Shown here one piece after another: positions 17,825 to 27,223 of a DNA stretch of 64,000 bases. A program made the position numbers and the translations under genes. Every line of letters begins with the position of its first letter. The first letter of the stretch is position 1. The notes under the pieces were generated by a model. The model did no database searches. It had not been told where the DNA came from and worked only from the letters and a program-made list of their open reading frames with translations. The DNA is from Companilactobacillus sp. (GTDB lineage Bacteria; Bacillota; Bacilli; Lactobacillales; Lactobacillaceae): contig NZ_JAKVLR010000001.1 in the NCBI RefSeq assembly GCF_022484265.1, positions 930,001-994,000 of the forward strand, read 5' to 3'.

Positions 17825-20265
17825 TTTTCCACCTGTTTTTTCCGTATAGATTCTAACTGTTCAGGAGTCAGCAATACTTTTCTAGGCTTGCTTCCTTCTG
17901 ATGGACCGACAATGCCTTTTTCTTGCATTTGGTCAACGATCCTAGCAGCTCTATTATACCCAATTGAAAACCTTCTTTGTAACATGGATACGCTGGCTGA
18001 CTGTTGGTTGACGATCAAATCGACAGCATCGTCCCAATATTCATCGTTTGGCTTGTCTTTGCCGCCTTCGCCACCATCTTCAGAAACATCGGTTGGGATC
18101 ATATCTTGATCATATTCGGCTTGTTGTTGCGAGCTAACAAAGTTAACAACGTTTTCAACTTCTTCTTCAGAAATATAAGCACCTTGTAAACGGACTGGCT
18201 TGCTTTTTCCAATTGGTTGAAAAAGCATATCTCCTCGTCCTAATAGTTTTTCGGCACCAACCGAATCCAAAATAGTTCTTGAATCGACACCACTAGATAC
18301 CGCAAAGGCAATTCTAGAAGGAATATTTGCTTTGATCAAACCAGTAATAACATCAACTGATGGACGCTGGGTAGCAATGATAATGTGCAATCCAGCCGCA
18401 CGTGCCATTTGAGCTAGACGAACGATGGCTGCTTCGACTTCGTGTCCGGCGACCATCATCAAATCAGACAATTCATCAACGATAACTACGATAAATGGCA
18501 AACGTTCCATTTGCTTATCTTTAGGGGCTGTCTTGTTGTACTCATCAACTTCTTCGTTGTATTCACCAATATTACGATGATTAGTTTCGGCAAAAAGCTT
18601 ATAGCGTCGTTCCATTTCAGTCACGGCTTTTTGCAAGGCACCAGCCGCCCTTCTGGCATCAGTAACTACAGGAATCAACAAATGTGGAATCCCATTGTAG
18701 ACGTTTAACTCAACCATCTTTGGATCGATCAAGATGAGTTTGACTTCGTTAGGCTTAGCTTTCATCAAAATACCAGTAATGATGGTATTGATGGCAACTG
18801 ATTTACCTGAACCAGTCGAACCGGCAATCAACAGATGGGGCATTTTGGTGATATCTGCTTCAATGATATTTCCCGAAACATCTTTACCTAGTGGGACGAC
18901 TAACGGATTCTTGTTAGCCTTTTGATGCTCCGTGATGTCCTTGAATGAAACCGAAGAGACAGTCTTATTAGGAACTTCGATCCCGACAAATGACTTACCT
19001 GGAATCGGTGCTTCAATACGAATATCTTTTGCTGCTAATGCTAGTGCCAAGTCATCAGCTAAGTTGACGATCTTGCTGACCTTAACACCGATAGCTGGTT
19101 GAACTTCGTATTTAGTGATTGTCGGACCTAAGCTAGCTTTTTTGACATCAACGTCGACGCCAAAACTCTTAAAAGTACGTTTTAATTTATCTTTATTTTC
19201 ATCGATCAATCGAACTTCAGCACTCTGATCAACGTTAGGAACTTGTTTCAACAAGTCGACCGATGGCAATTTATAGTCGTCATCAGAAACGTTGTTATGT
19301 TCTGCTGCTGAACGTGGAGTTGGCAAATCTTTATCAGCGGTCGCTCCATCAACGCCATAAGGTTTTGAAACCACTTCAGCTTTATGTGCGATTGGTTCAG
19401 GCGCGGAACTATCTTGATTTGGCACATCGATGACAAAACCAGTATCTTCATCTCGTGGACGTGTGTCATCAGATTTAGCATCAGGTTCAGAATCATTTTT
19501 GTGAGCAAAGCTGTTCACATCTTGATACTTGTCATCTTCACGTTCAACTGCTGCTGTACTCTTAGCCTTTGGTTTAGCAACGGGCTTATCTTTATCCTTG
19601 TTGTCGACGTAGTTTTCATATCGTCCGGAAAATGCATCTTTTACAGCGACTAAGCCGTTGCGACAGTGTTGCATAAATGACTTAGTCACATTTGAGAATT
19701 GTTCCATGGTTACGTTAAATAACATTAAAATTCCGACTACGATCAGTAAAATCGAAACCAGTGTCGTTCCTAAACTTGAAAATAGAGGCATGCAAATACT
19801 GTATAAATAAGAACCGAGCATTCCTCCGCCGACTGAGTGGTAAACCGAGTTGCTGCCCATATCAGCCGTGATGGTATTCCAAGTTACCAGGTTGTAGTTA
19901 TGATACAAGTCAAGTTTTGAGAACATGAGCTTATGCAGAAAAATCAATACTCCCAAATATGTGAAGACGAAACCAAAATTCCGTTTTGGATTCATCTTCG
20001 GCAATTTACCAGTTGCAATCAAAAATGCACCGGCAAAAATACTAACTAGCAATAAGAATTGGTAGCTATCTCCCACGACGATCCGATACAAATTATCGTA
20101 GAATTTACCGACGATACCCAACTTGAATAAGCCTAGGACGGAAAATATTATCAACCCTAGACCTACCAATGATTTTATTAGTCTGACATTATCAACTTTA
20201 TTTTTTTTAGTAGTGCGTTTACGTGTTGTTTTACTAGGTGTCTTCGTCGACTTTCTTCTAGCCAT
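17821..20265 (-). CDS. ftsK: DNA translocase FtsK/SpoIIIE family
   Basis: 814 residues: Lys/Arg-rich N-terminus, four membrane segments (about 30-190), an acidic and Pro/Asp-rich linker (about 225-340), the motor with Walker A (GSTGSGKS, about residue 480) and Walker B region (FIVVIVDELSDLMM), and a C-terminal winged-helix gamma domain (about 745-805, SIGYNRAARIVDQM) that reads chromosome polarity sequences. It pumps DNA through the closing septum. It heads the ymfF-ymfH-ymfI operon. Confidence 0.96.
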   Translation of the reverse strand: MARRKSTKTPSKTTRKRTTKKNKVDNVRLIKSLVGLGLIIFSVLGLFKLGIVGKFYDNLYRIVVGDSYQFLLLVSIFAGAFLIATGKLPKMNPKRNFGFVFTYLGVLIFLHKLMFSKLDLYHNYNLVTWNTITADMGSNSVYHSVGGGMLGSYLYSICMPLFSSLGTTLVSILLIVVGILMLFNVTMEQFSNVTKSFMQHCRNGLVAVKDAFSGRYENYVDNKDKDKPVAKPKAKSTAAVEREDDKYQDVNSFAHKNDSEPDAKSDDTRPRDEDTGFVIDVPNQDSSAPEPIAHKAEVVSKPYGVDGATADKDLPTPRSAAEHNNVSDDDYKLPSVDLLKQVPNVDQSAEVRLIDENKDKLKRTFKSFGVDVDVKKASLGPTITKYEVQPAIGVKVSKIVNLADDLALALAAKDIRIEAPIPGKSFVGIEVPNKTVSSVSFKDITEHQKANKNPLVVPLGKDVSGNIIEADITKMPHLLIAGSTGSGKSVAINTIITGILMKAKPNEVKLILIDPKMVELNVYNGIPHLLIPVVTDARRAAGALQKAVTEMERRYKLFAETNHRNIGEYNEEVDEYNKTAPKDKQMERLPFIVVIVDELSDLMMVAGHEVEAAIVRLAQMARAAGLHIIIATQRPSVDVITGLIKANIPSRIAFAVSSGVDSRTILDSVGAEKLLGRGDMLFQPIGKSKPVRLQGAYISEEEVENVVNFVSSQQQAEYDQDMIPTDVSEDGGEGGKDKPNDEYWDDAVDLIVNQQSASVSMLQRRFSIGYNRAARIVDQMQEKGIVGPSEGSKPRKVLLTPEQLESIRKKQVEN

Positions 20266-20321
20266 AAATACCTCACCTTAAATTAACTTCATCTTAAAAA
20301 TTATACATTTTTGTGGCACAA

Positions 20322-20345
20322 AAAAAGCGCATTTCTGCGTTTTTT
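20322..20345. terminator. Terminator after the DUF1149 gene
   Basis: Stem AAAAAGCGCA/TGCGTTTTT with a four-base loop. On the minus strand it is followed by T residues. The stem runs into the stop codon of the DUF1149 gene. Confidence 0.8.
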
Positions 20346-20794
20346 TAATCTTTCTTATTCTTCTTTTCACGAAGTTTTTTCACATTTTCATTTGGCTCAA
20401 CTGAATCCTCAGCAGTGAAGTTTAATGACACGCCTTGATTTAAAGTAACTGCAGTTACTTGATAAGTCAAAGTCTCAATATATTCCACGCATTCGCGCGA
20501 AATTTGTTGAACTTCTTTATCTTTGAGGTCTTCTGGGTTGTCGTGGAAATCGATCAATTGTAGCACTTGACCAATTAGACCTGAAACTTTAAAAGGTGCT
20601 CCTTGAGGATGAATTTCAAATGGCACGATCACTTGATAGATCTTACCTTTTGTCTCATCCATTGGATTGCCATTTTCATCCTTCAATTCCGGATGCTCGA
20701 TTGAAACATGGATCTCCTGTTTGACTTCATCGCTAGGATTAGCCATGTCGTAATGAAATGATTGGACTGTAATTGGACCTTTGTTTGTTTTCAT
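20345..20794 (-). CDS. DUF1149 family protein
   Basis: 149 residues, soluble, acidic in the middle with a Lys-rich tail. The sequence (FHYDMANPSDEVKQEIHVSIEHPEL, IPFEIHPQGAPFKVSGLIGQVLQL style) is typical of the DUF1149 family found in Lactobacillales. The shape resembles SecB-like proteins, but that is inference only. Clear AAGGAG ribosome site. It follows trmL by 11 bp and is probably co-transcribed with it. Confidence 0.85.
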   Translation of the reverse strand: MKTNKGPITVQSFHYDMANPSDEVKQEIHVSIEHPELKDENGNPMDETKGKIYQVIVPFEIHPQGAPFKVSGLIGQVLQLIDFHDNPEDLKDKEVQQISRECVEYIETLTYQVTAVTLNQGVSLNFTAEDSVEPNENVKKLREKKNKKD

Positions 20795-20805
20795 GATCTA
20801 GCTCC

Positions 20806-21315
20806 TTAATCTAATTTGTCGTGCTCATAATGATGACTTAGTTCAAGACCTGCAAAATGCTGTTGACGAACTGCTTCATAGATCACCAATGCTGCAGTGT
20901 TTGATAAATTCAAAGCACGGATATTATCGCTCATTGGAATTCGCAGACATTTTTCAGGATTTTCACGCATGAATTTTTCAGGCAATCCGGTAGTTTCCTT
21001 ACCGAATAAAAAGTAGTGGTCAACGCTAGTATCCGAAAAGTCTGTGTCACTATATACTTTATCAGAAAACTTAGTGATCAAATACAAGTATTGTTCATCA
21101 GGAATGCTGTTCATGAAGTCGTCTAGATCATCATGATAGGTGATATCGACTTTGTTCCAGTAATCTAGGCCAGCACGTTTCATATGTGCATCGTCAGTGC
21201 TGAAACCTAGAGGTCGGATCAAATGTAATTTTGTGTTAGTTCCTGCACAAGTACGAGCAATATTCCCGGTATTTGCAGGCATAAGTGGTTCAAATAATGC
21301 AATATGATTAGTCAT
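20806..21315 (-). CDS. trmL: tRNA (cytidine(34)-2'-O)-methyltransferase TrmL
   Basis: 169 residues from ATG 21315, set by AAGGAG eight bases upstream; a longer ORF start at 21372 lies inside an upstream hairpin. SPOUT-type methyltransferase with the N-terminal [24 protein letters not shown] and C-terminal [22 protein letters not shown] motifs. It methylates the wobble base of tRNA-Leu. The start choice matters because the hairpin sits just upstream. Confidence 0.93.
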   Translation of the reverse strand: MTNHIALFEPLMPANTGNIARTCAGTNTKLHLIRPLGFSTDDAHMKRAGLDYWNKVDITYHDDLDDFMNSIPDEQYLYLITKFSDKVYSDTDFSDTSVDHYFLFGKETTGLPEKFMRENPEKCLRIPMSDNIRALNLSNTAALVIYEAVRQQHFAGLELSHHYEHDKLD

Positions 21316-21332
21316 TTTTATCTCCTTAAAAT

Positions 21333-21376
21333 AAAAAACGCATTCCCTCGGTGAAGACCACAGCAAGGGCATGCGT
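21333..21376 (-). terminator. Hairpin with T-tract directly upstream of trmL
   Basis: Minus-strand stem ACGCATGCCCT / AGGGAATGCGT (one mismatch, 17-base loop) followed by six T, ending 17 bp before the trmL ATG. It could terminate the upstream AI-2E gene or act as an attenuator for trmL. Confidence 0.65.
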
Positions 21377-21396
21377 TATGAAACTTATCTATTTAC

Positions 21397-21432
21397 GCGC
21401 TTTTATCAAAATCTCTTCTGATAAAAACACGC
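21397..21432. repeat. Inverted repeat in the AI-2E/trmL gap
   Basis: An 8-bp perfect core TTTTATCA/TGATAAAA extended by GCG/CGC, with a ten-base loop. It has no T-tract beyond the stem. Function unknown. Confidence 0.5.
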
Positions 21433-21492
21433 AATGAAAAAGTTTAAAATCATTATAAACTATGATTTCAGCCCATTCAATAGGTTAATGAA

Positions 21493-22722
21493 TTATTTGT
21501 GATTTTTTTCCGAATCTTTTGTGACATCAGAAATTGGTTCAGGTTGTGGATTCTTTGGTGCTTGTGATTCTTCTTCGATAATATCTTCATCGGTATACCA
21601 AGAAGAATTTCGCTTGAACCATCTGAAGATACGAGTACAAATAATCTTTAAAATGGCAAAAATTGGAATACCAGCGATCATTCCGATCAAACCATACATC
21701 CCTGCCGACACTAGTAAAACTAGAATAGTCGTGACCGGATGCATTTGCATCTTATTACCAACAATAATTGGCGAGATCACACGAGTTTCAATGGTCTGTT
21801 CAACTAAGAACACGATAATTACTTTCAAAACCATTGATGGTGCAATAAAAGCAGCAATTACCAACGATGGCAGCAAGGCTAGCGTTGAACCAATGTAAGG
21901 AATCAAGTTTAAGATACCGGCAACTATACCTAATACTAAGGCGTAACGCTGACCGATAATCAAATACCCAACAAAGAACATTACCGCTACCCAAAAGGCC
22001 ACAGTCAATTGACCAGTAATGTATGAACTTAATGATTGACTCATTTCAGTAAGCATTTCGCTAGTTGACTGTCTAGCACGATTAGGAACAAATTTGATAA
22101 CAGATTCCTTAAATTTCTTATCGTCTTTTAGCATGAAGAACAAGATAAAAGGTGCTGTCAATAAGATCATCACTACATTAGTAACAACACTCAAAGCAGA
22201 CCCAATATTGTTAAATGTCTGGGGAACGATCGAGTCCATCGACTTTTCAAAACTCTTGCTGATGTTTTGGTCAGCCGACATCAGACGATCCCTAAAGACG
22301 TGCATCTTAGGATCTGAGAACAAATGTTGCAATCCTTTATTTAATGAATCCCAATAACTAGGCCAATTCTTGATCAATGAAGTGATCTGACTTTGAACTA
22401 ATGGAATCAATGACATGATTCCCCAAACTATCAGTGCTGCGATAATAATAAATACCACTGAAATCGACAATATTCGATTAACGTGAAATTTCTTTTCAAG
22501 CACATTGATCAATGGGTTGATCAAATAGTACAAAATCAACGCTAAAATCACAGGAGGCATGGTAATGCCTAAAATTTGGCCAACTGGCTGAAATACAAAG
22601 CTGATTTTTGAGAATAAAAAGATAATTAAGAAAACAATTAAAATGTTGATCAATAAAACAGTTGCGTGGTTATTCAAAAACGAACGATAAAACCAACTTT
22701 TTTCTTTTCTTGATTCTTTCAT
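21493..22722 (-). CDS. AI-2E family transporter (YdbI/PerM-like)
   Basis: 409 residues with about eight membrane segments in the family pattern: two near 22-75, a hydrophilic middle section (about 95-160), then a cluster (about 165-375), with the conserved PYIGSTLALLPS. The tail is acidic and Pro-rich. The family includes putative AI-2 exporters and Na+/H+ antiporters, so the substrate cannot be assigned. Ribosome site GGGGG. Divergent from the lactonase gene. Confidence 0.88.
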   Translation of the reverse strand: MKESRKEKSWFYRSFLNNHATVLLINILIVFLIIFLFSKISFVFQPVGQILGITMPPVILALILYYLINPLINVLEKKFHVNRILSISVVFIIIAALIVWGIMSLIPLVQSQITSLIKNWPSYWDSLNKGLQHLFSDPKMHVFRDRLMSADQNISKSFEKSMDSIVPQTFNNIGSALSVVTNVVMILLTAPFILFFMLKDDKKFKESVIKFVPNRARQSTSEMLTEMSQSLSSYITGQLTVAFWVAVMFFVGYLIIGQRYALVLGIVAGILNLIPYIGSTLALLPSLVIAAFIAPSMVLKVIIVFLVEQTIETRVISPIIVGNKMQMHPVTTILVLLVSAGMYGLIGMIAGIPIFAILKIICTRIFRWFKRNSSWYTDEDIIEEESQAPKNPQPEPISDVTKDSEKNHK

Positions 22723-22792
22723 GGATAGCCCCCATATAATTATTTGGCATTAACCATTATACTGTAGAGTATACACGTTTGGAGGTAATCTG

Positions 22793-23812
22793 ATGTTAGA
22801 AAATGTTCTACTTAGTGGCTACACTAGAAAAACTGGAAAAGGTATTTATAAATCTCAATTAGATACTGATACCGGTGAATTAACAGATCCAAAATTATTT
22901 ATCGAATTAAACGGTCCAACCTACATTGATGTGACCAATGATCTCAAATTAGTTGCCATCGCAAAAGATGACAATGGCGGCGGTATCGCACTCTACGATA
23001 TCAGTGGCGACGAACCGAAATTTTTGGATAAGGACTTATCTGAAGAGACTTCCCCTTCATACGTCCATGTCGACAAAAGCAGCAATTTAGTTTTCAGTGC
23101 CTATTTTCATTTGAGCGAAGTAACGATTCATCAAATCACCGCTGACAACAAACTTGAATTACTATCAACAATTCATTTTGAAGGAACTGGCCCTCGTCCC
23201 GAACAAGACCAATCAAAGCCTCATTACAGCGTTTTAACGCCAGATGGCAAGCTGATTATTTGCGACTACGGTGCAGATAGAATTTACTTGTATGACATTT
23301 CTGATCCAAAGAATCCGCAATTGTTAACTAGCTACATTGCACCAGCTGGATATGCACCAAGACATTTGGTGTTCCACCCTACTAAGCCATATATTTACGT
23401 GGCTTGCGAATTATCTTCAAAAGTTTTAGTGCTCCATTACGATGCCAAAGAGTCACGCTTTACATTAGTTGACGAAGCCAGTGCTGCTAAAGACGAGCAA
23501 AAGAATACTACCGCAGCTATTCGGATCACGAAAGACGGCAAATTTTTATATGTATCGACTCGTGGAGCTGATACTATTGCTAGCTTTGAAGTCAGTGAAG
23601 ATGGCTCTCGCTTGAAGGAATTAGGCACAGCTAAGACTAAAGGTAAAGGACCTCGTGATTTCGAGTTAGACCCTTCTGAAAAATTTTTACTAGCAGCAAA
23701 TCAAGACTCTGACAATTTGACACTATTTAAACGTAATCCTAAAAAAGGAATCTTAACAATTACTAAAGATAGTATTGGCATTCCTGAGTGTGTATGTGTA
23801 CACTTTATCTAG
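22793..23812 (+). CDS. Lactonase family beta-propeller (6-phosphogluconolactonase type)
   Basis: 339 residues in the seven-bladed propeller family of YkgB/Pgl-like lactonases: SGYTRKTGKGIY at the N-terminus, repeated blade sequences, KPHYSVLTPDGKLIICDYGADRIYLYD, and GKGPRDFELDPSEKFLLAANQDSDN near the end. It probably hydrolyses 6-phosphogluconolactone in the pentose phosphate route, though family members vary. GGAGGT ribosome site; 26 bp before uppP. Confidence 0.88.
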   Translation: MLENVLLSGYTRKTGKGIYKSQLDTDTGELTDPKLFIELNGPTYIDVTNDLKLVAIAKDDNGGGIALYDISGDEPKFLDKDLSEETSPSYVHVDKSSNLVFSAYFHLSEVTIHQITADNKLELLSTIHFEGTGPRPEQDQSKPHYSVLTPDGKLIICDYGADRIYLYDISDPKNPQLLTSYIAPAGYAPRHLVFHPTKPYIYVACELSSKVLVLHYDAKESRFTLVDEASAAKDEQKNTTAAIRITKDGKFLYVSTRGADTIASFEVSEDGSRLKELGTAKTKGKGPRDFELDPSEKFLLAANQDSDNLTLFKRNPKKGILTITKDSIGIPECVCVHFI

Positions 23813-23838
23813 TTTCAAAAAATGTAGGAGAATAGACT

Positions 23839-24675
23839 ATGCTCATTGAAATTATCAAGACTATCATTCTTGGTATCGTTGAAGGATTTACAGAATTCCT
23901 GCCAATCAGTTCAACCGGACATTTGTATTTGGCTAATGAGTTCGTCAAACTAAGCGAACCCAAGGCATTTATCGACATGTTCATGGTGGTTATTCAGTTT
24001 GGGGCAATTTTAGCGGTTATCTTAATTTACTTCCACAAATTAAACCCCTTCTCACCGAAAAAGAACCGAGAAGAAAAGAATCAGACTTGGCAAATTTGGT
24101 TTAAAGTTATCATCGCCATTCTACCTTCAGTCATTATTGGTTTACCATTAAACGACTGGATGGAAGAGAACTTAACTAGTTGGCAAGTAATTGCTGCCAC
24201 ACTATTGATTTACGGTATTTTATTCATCGTCGTTGAAAATTATTTCAAAGGCAAAGAAGCTCGTGTGACTGATCTAAACAAACTTTCATATGGAACAGCT
24301 TTGGGAATTGGATTATTCCAAGTCCTTTCATTAGTTCCTGGTACATCACGTTCAGGAGCAACTATTCTTGGTGGTATCTCAATCGGTACTTCAAGATACG
24401 TAGCAACAGAATTCTCATTTTTCTTAGCTATCCCAACCATGTTTGGTGCAAGTTTGTTGAGGATCTTCTCATACTTCCACAAAGGAAATTCCTTTACTGG
24501 CGACCAAACAATCATCTTATTAGTCGGCGTTTTAGTATCATTTATCGTCGCTTATGCCTCAATCAAGTTCTTGCTTAACTATATTAAGAAGAATGACTTT
24601 AAGGCCTTTGGTTGGTACAGAATTATTTTAGCTATCATCGTTATTTTGTACTTTGGATTTATGAAACGCGCATAA
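23839..24675 (+). CDS. uppP: Undecaprenyl-diphosphatase UppP (BacA)
   Basis: 278 residues, about eight membrane segments. Family motifs [15 protein letters not shown] (15-29) and [11 protein letters not shown] (about 165) contain the catalytic Glu, Ser and Arg. It recycles undecaprenyl-PP to the monophosphate carrier for wall and teichoic acid synthesis and can give bacitracin tolerance. AGGAG ribosome site; ends in a good terminator. Confidence 0.96.
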   Translation: MLIEIIKTIILGIVEGFTEFLPISSTGHLYLANEFVKLSEPKAFIDMFMVVIQFGAILAVILIYFHKLNPFSPKKNREEKNQTWQIWFKVIIAILPSVIIGLPLNDWMEENLTSWQVIAATLLIYGILFIVVENYFKGKEARVTDLNKLSYGTALGIGLFQVLSLVPGTSRSGATILGGISIGTSRYVATEFSFFLAIPTMFGASLLRIFSYFHKGNSFTGDQTIILLVGVLVSFIVAYASIKFLLNYIKKNDFKAFGWYRIILAIIVILYFGFMKRA

Positions 24676-24679
24676 TCTT

Positions 24680-24712
24680 AAAGCTGAGACGTAAGTCTTG
24701 GCTTTATTTTTT
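24680..24712 (+). terminator. Terminator after uppP
   Basis: Stem AAAGCTGAGAC / GTCTTGGCTTT (two G-U pairs, loop GTAA) followed by ATTTTTTT. Confidence 0.9.
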
Positions 24713-24757
24713 TGTGTTATACTAGTTGAACATTTTGAACCTATTTGGAGGATGTCT

Positions 24758-25396
24758 ATGTACAAAGAAATTGCTGTCGAAAACTTTACTAATATTCCTC
24801 ATGCTGTTCTAGCAGGAGCTAACAGAATCGAATTAAACGATAACCTAGCTGTCGGTGGAACAACGCCCAGCTTAGGTGTCTTACAAGAAACTAGTAAGTA
24901 TCTCCAAGAAAAATCGATCCCACTCGTTGAGATGATCAGACCTCGCGGCGGTAACTTCGTTTATAACGATATTGAGTTAAAAATGATGGAAACTGACATT
25001 TTTCAAGCCCAAAAATTAGGTATCGATGCAGTCGCCTTTGGTGCCTTGACCAAGGATGGCCAACTGGATGAAGATGCTCTAGAAATGATGATTGGCGCCT
25101 CTTCTGGTATGCAAGTAGTCTTCCATATGGCCTTTGACCAAATTGATCCTAAAGACCAACCCGCTACCATCGACTGGTTGATCGACCACGATGTTGATCG
25201 TATTTTGACTCACGGTGGAACATTGGATCAACCAATCGAAGCAACTATCCCAAACATTAAAAAGACGATTGCATACGCTGACGGTAAAATCGATATTTTA
25301 CCAGGCGGCGGAATTACTTTTGAAAATGCTGATGCAGTCGCTAAAGAATTAAATGTAAATGCCTTGCGTGGAACAAAGTTGATCGACTTAAATTAG
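24758..25396 (+). CDS. cutC: CutC family protein
   Basis: 213 residues from ATG 24758 (MYKEIAVEN), seven bases after TTGGAGG; ORF starts further upstream would run through the uppP terminator. TIM-barrel CutC features: AGANRIELNDNLAVGGTTPS, MIRPRGGNFVY, FHMAFDQ, DRILTHGG and the final ILPGGGIT. CutC was named for copper homeostasis, but its real activity is uncertain. Single-gene unit with its own terminator. Confidence 0.92.
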   Translation: MYKEIAVENFTNIPHAVLAGANRIELNDNLAVGGTTPSLGVLQETSKYLQEKSIPLVEMIRPRGGNFVYNDIELKMMETDIFQAQKLGIDAVAFGALTKDGQLDEDALEMMIGASSGMQVVFHMAFDQIDPKDQPATIDWLIDHDVDRILTHGGTLDQPIEATIPNIKKTIAYADGKIDILPGGGITFENADAVAKELNVNALRGTKLIDLN

Positions 25397-25409
25397 AATC
25401 AAGTAATGT

Positions 25410-25449
25410 AAATAGCCATACCCCGTTATCTTTGGGATATGGCTATTTT
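25410..25449. terminator. Bidirectional terminator between cutC and the ABC permease
   Basis: Stem AAATAGCCATACCC / GGGATATGGCTATTT (one mismatch, loop of about 10) with T runs at both ends, between converging genes. Confidence 0.9.
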
Positions 25450-25458
25450 AGTGTCTAA

Positions 25459-26298
25459 TTAAACTTTTCCCTGTGCAGAAAAACCATAGATCAAGAATTT
25501 TCTAAAGAATACCGCAACGATTATTGGTGGAATGATGGAGATTATTCCAGTCGCAGCAATCAATCCATAATTAATTGAATCTCTGGTCATAAAATCTGAA
25601 AGGATCAGTGTCAATGTACGATTTTTATAAGTAGTCAACAGAATCATCGGTATCATATATTGTTTCCAAGTAGCTAAGAAGATGATCAAAGTGCTGGTTA
25701 CTAAAATCGGACGACAAAGTGGCACGGCAATTTCAAAAAATGTCTGTGGTCCAGAAAAACCATCAATTTTAGCGGCTTGCCAAATCTCAGGAGAAATCGA
25801 TTTGAAATAGTTTAAATTTATCCAAGTCAATAAAGGCATAATTGATGACGTGTATATGATGGCCGTCCAGAACATGCTGTCCAATAGACCCAAGTTTTTG
25901 AACACGTTATAAATTGGGATAATAGTTGTCAGCACTGGGAAAACCAGTGTTAAAAATAAAATTGTGATAAATAATTTCTTAAATTTGAAATCATATTTGA
26001 ATAAAGCGTAACTAGTAATAAAAGAAACTGGTAAGGCAACAATGATAGTCAAAATTGAGATTTTTAAACTATTCATTAAACCTAACATCACCGTTTCGCT
26101 TTGCGGAGTACTGAAATTAAAAATTGTTTGATAGTTATCAAATGTCATACTCTTGCTGCTGAATTGAAATTGCGATGACAGCATTTCTGATTCTGGCGTC
26201 AGACTGATAACCAAACACCAAATAATCGGCAACAGCGTCAAGACAATGATTAACAAGCATGAAATTGTATACCCAATAGTTGATTTTTTCATTTTCAT
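25459..26298 (-). CDS. Carbohydrate ABC transporter permease, MalG/UgpE type
   Basis: 279 residues, six membrane segments, with the ABC-coupling EAA loop (about 185-205, EIWQAAKIDGFSGPQTFFEIAVPL). It forms the inner-membrane channel with the upstream permease. The first ATG overlaps the preceding stop (ATGA); an ATG two codons later is better spaced from AAGGG. Substrate unknown. Last gene of the minus-strand transporter set. Confidence 0.92.
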   Translation of the reverse strand: MKMKKSTIGYTISCLLIIVLTLLPIIWCLVISLTPESEMLSSQFQFSSKSMTFDNYQTIFNFSTPQSETVMLGLMNSLKISILTIIVALPVSFITSYALFKYDFKFKKLFITILFLTLVFPVLTTIIPIYNVFKNLGLLDSMFWTAIIYTSSIMPLLTWINLNYFKSISPEIWQAAKIDGFSGPQTFFEIAVPLCRPILVTSTLIIFLATWKQYMIPMILLTTYKNRTLTLILSDFMTRDSINYGLIAATGIISIIPPIIVAVFFRKFLIYGFSAQGKV

Positions 26299-27173
26299 CC
26301 CTTAATATCTCTCGTCATATTTTTGACATAAAAATAACCAACGATTCCAGATAGAAGCATGATTATGTATGAAGTTGCGCTTCCCATTCCAAAATCTAAG
26401 AAATTGAAAACAGTGGAATAATTATAGACTAAAAGCGTTGCGTTATCCGTTTGATAACCTGACAATGCAATCACCTCATCAAATACATTCATTGCCGTAG
26501 TGGTCAAATTTATCAGCACGACCCCTAGAGATGGCAACAATAGTGGCAAAGTTATTTTGGTAAACGATTGCCATTTTGACCCACCTTCTAGTCCAAACGA
26601 CTCAGCGTAAGTATCTGGAATGTTTTGTAAGTTCGCCAAAATTAAAATTGCACAAAATGGAACAGATCTCCAAATTATAATAATTGCAATCACAATCAAA
26701 AATAATGAACGACTAGTTATCCAGGAAATTGGTGCGTTAATTAAATGTGATTTTACTAGCAAGTTGTTTAACAAACCATATCCAGGAAAGAAAATAAACT
26801 TCCACATAATTCCATTGACTAGCGGTGGCAATGCCCAAGGGATAATGACGATTGCAGTTAAGATGGATCCAAACTTGGTACTTTTATTCAAAATAACCCC
26901 GACAAAAATACTCATGATCAAGCCAAGGATAACTACGAGTATTAAAATTGCGATGTTATTGATCAAAGCATCGCGAAATTCAGAATTAGTTAATACTTTT
27001 CGATAATTTTCGAATCCGACAAAATTATTCTGTTGGCCTTCAGTCAGATTCATGTTTCTCAAACTATAGCTAAATGTTGTTATGATCGGATAAAAAACAG
27101 TTCCACCAATTATCAAGATGCACGGTAATAACAAGGCAAAAGCTATGATATTTTTATTTCGTATTTTTCCCAT
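26295..27173 (-). CDS. Carbohydrate ABC transporter permease, MalF/UgpA type
   Basis: 292 residues, six membrane segments, EAA loop near 190-215 (TYAESFGLEGGSKWQSFTKITLPL). It pairs with the downstream MalG-type permease, which it overlaps by four bases. A hairpin separates it from the binding-protein gene, so it is probably expressed at lower level by partial read-through. Confidence 0.92.
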   Translation of the reverse strand: MGKIRNKNIIAFALLLPCILIIGGTVFYPIITTFSYSLRNMNLTEGQQNNFVGFENYRKVLTNSEFRDALINNIAILILVVILGLIMSIFVGVILNKSTKFGSILTAIVIIPWALPPLVNGIMWKFIFFPGYGLLNNLLVKSHLINAPISWITSRSLFLIVIAIIIIWRSVPFCAILILANLQNIPDTYAESFGLEGGSKWQSFTKITLPLLLPSLGVVLINLTTTAMNVFDEVIALSGYQTDNATLLVYNYSTVFNFLDFGMGSATSYIIMLLSGIVGYFYVKNMTRDIKG

Positions 27174-27183
27174 CTATCTCACA

Positions 27184-27219
27184 CAAAATAAAAAACGGTG
27201 AATAAAGACACCGTTTTTT
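27184..27219 (-). terminator. Intra-operon hairpin between binding protein and permeases
   Basis: Stem AAAAAACGGTG / CACCGTTTTTT, 8-base loop, followed by T-rich sequence on the minus strand. It lies 4 bp after the binding-protein stop and before the permease genes. Such hairpins commonly reduce downstream expression and stabilise the binding-protein mRNA. Confidence 0.85.
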
Positions 27220-27223
27220 GTTT

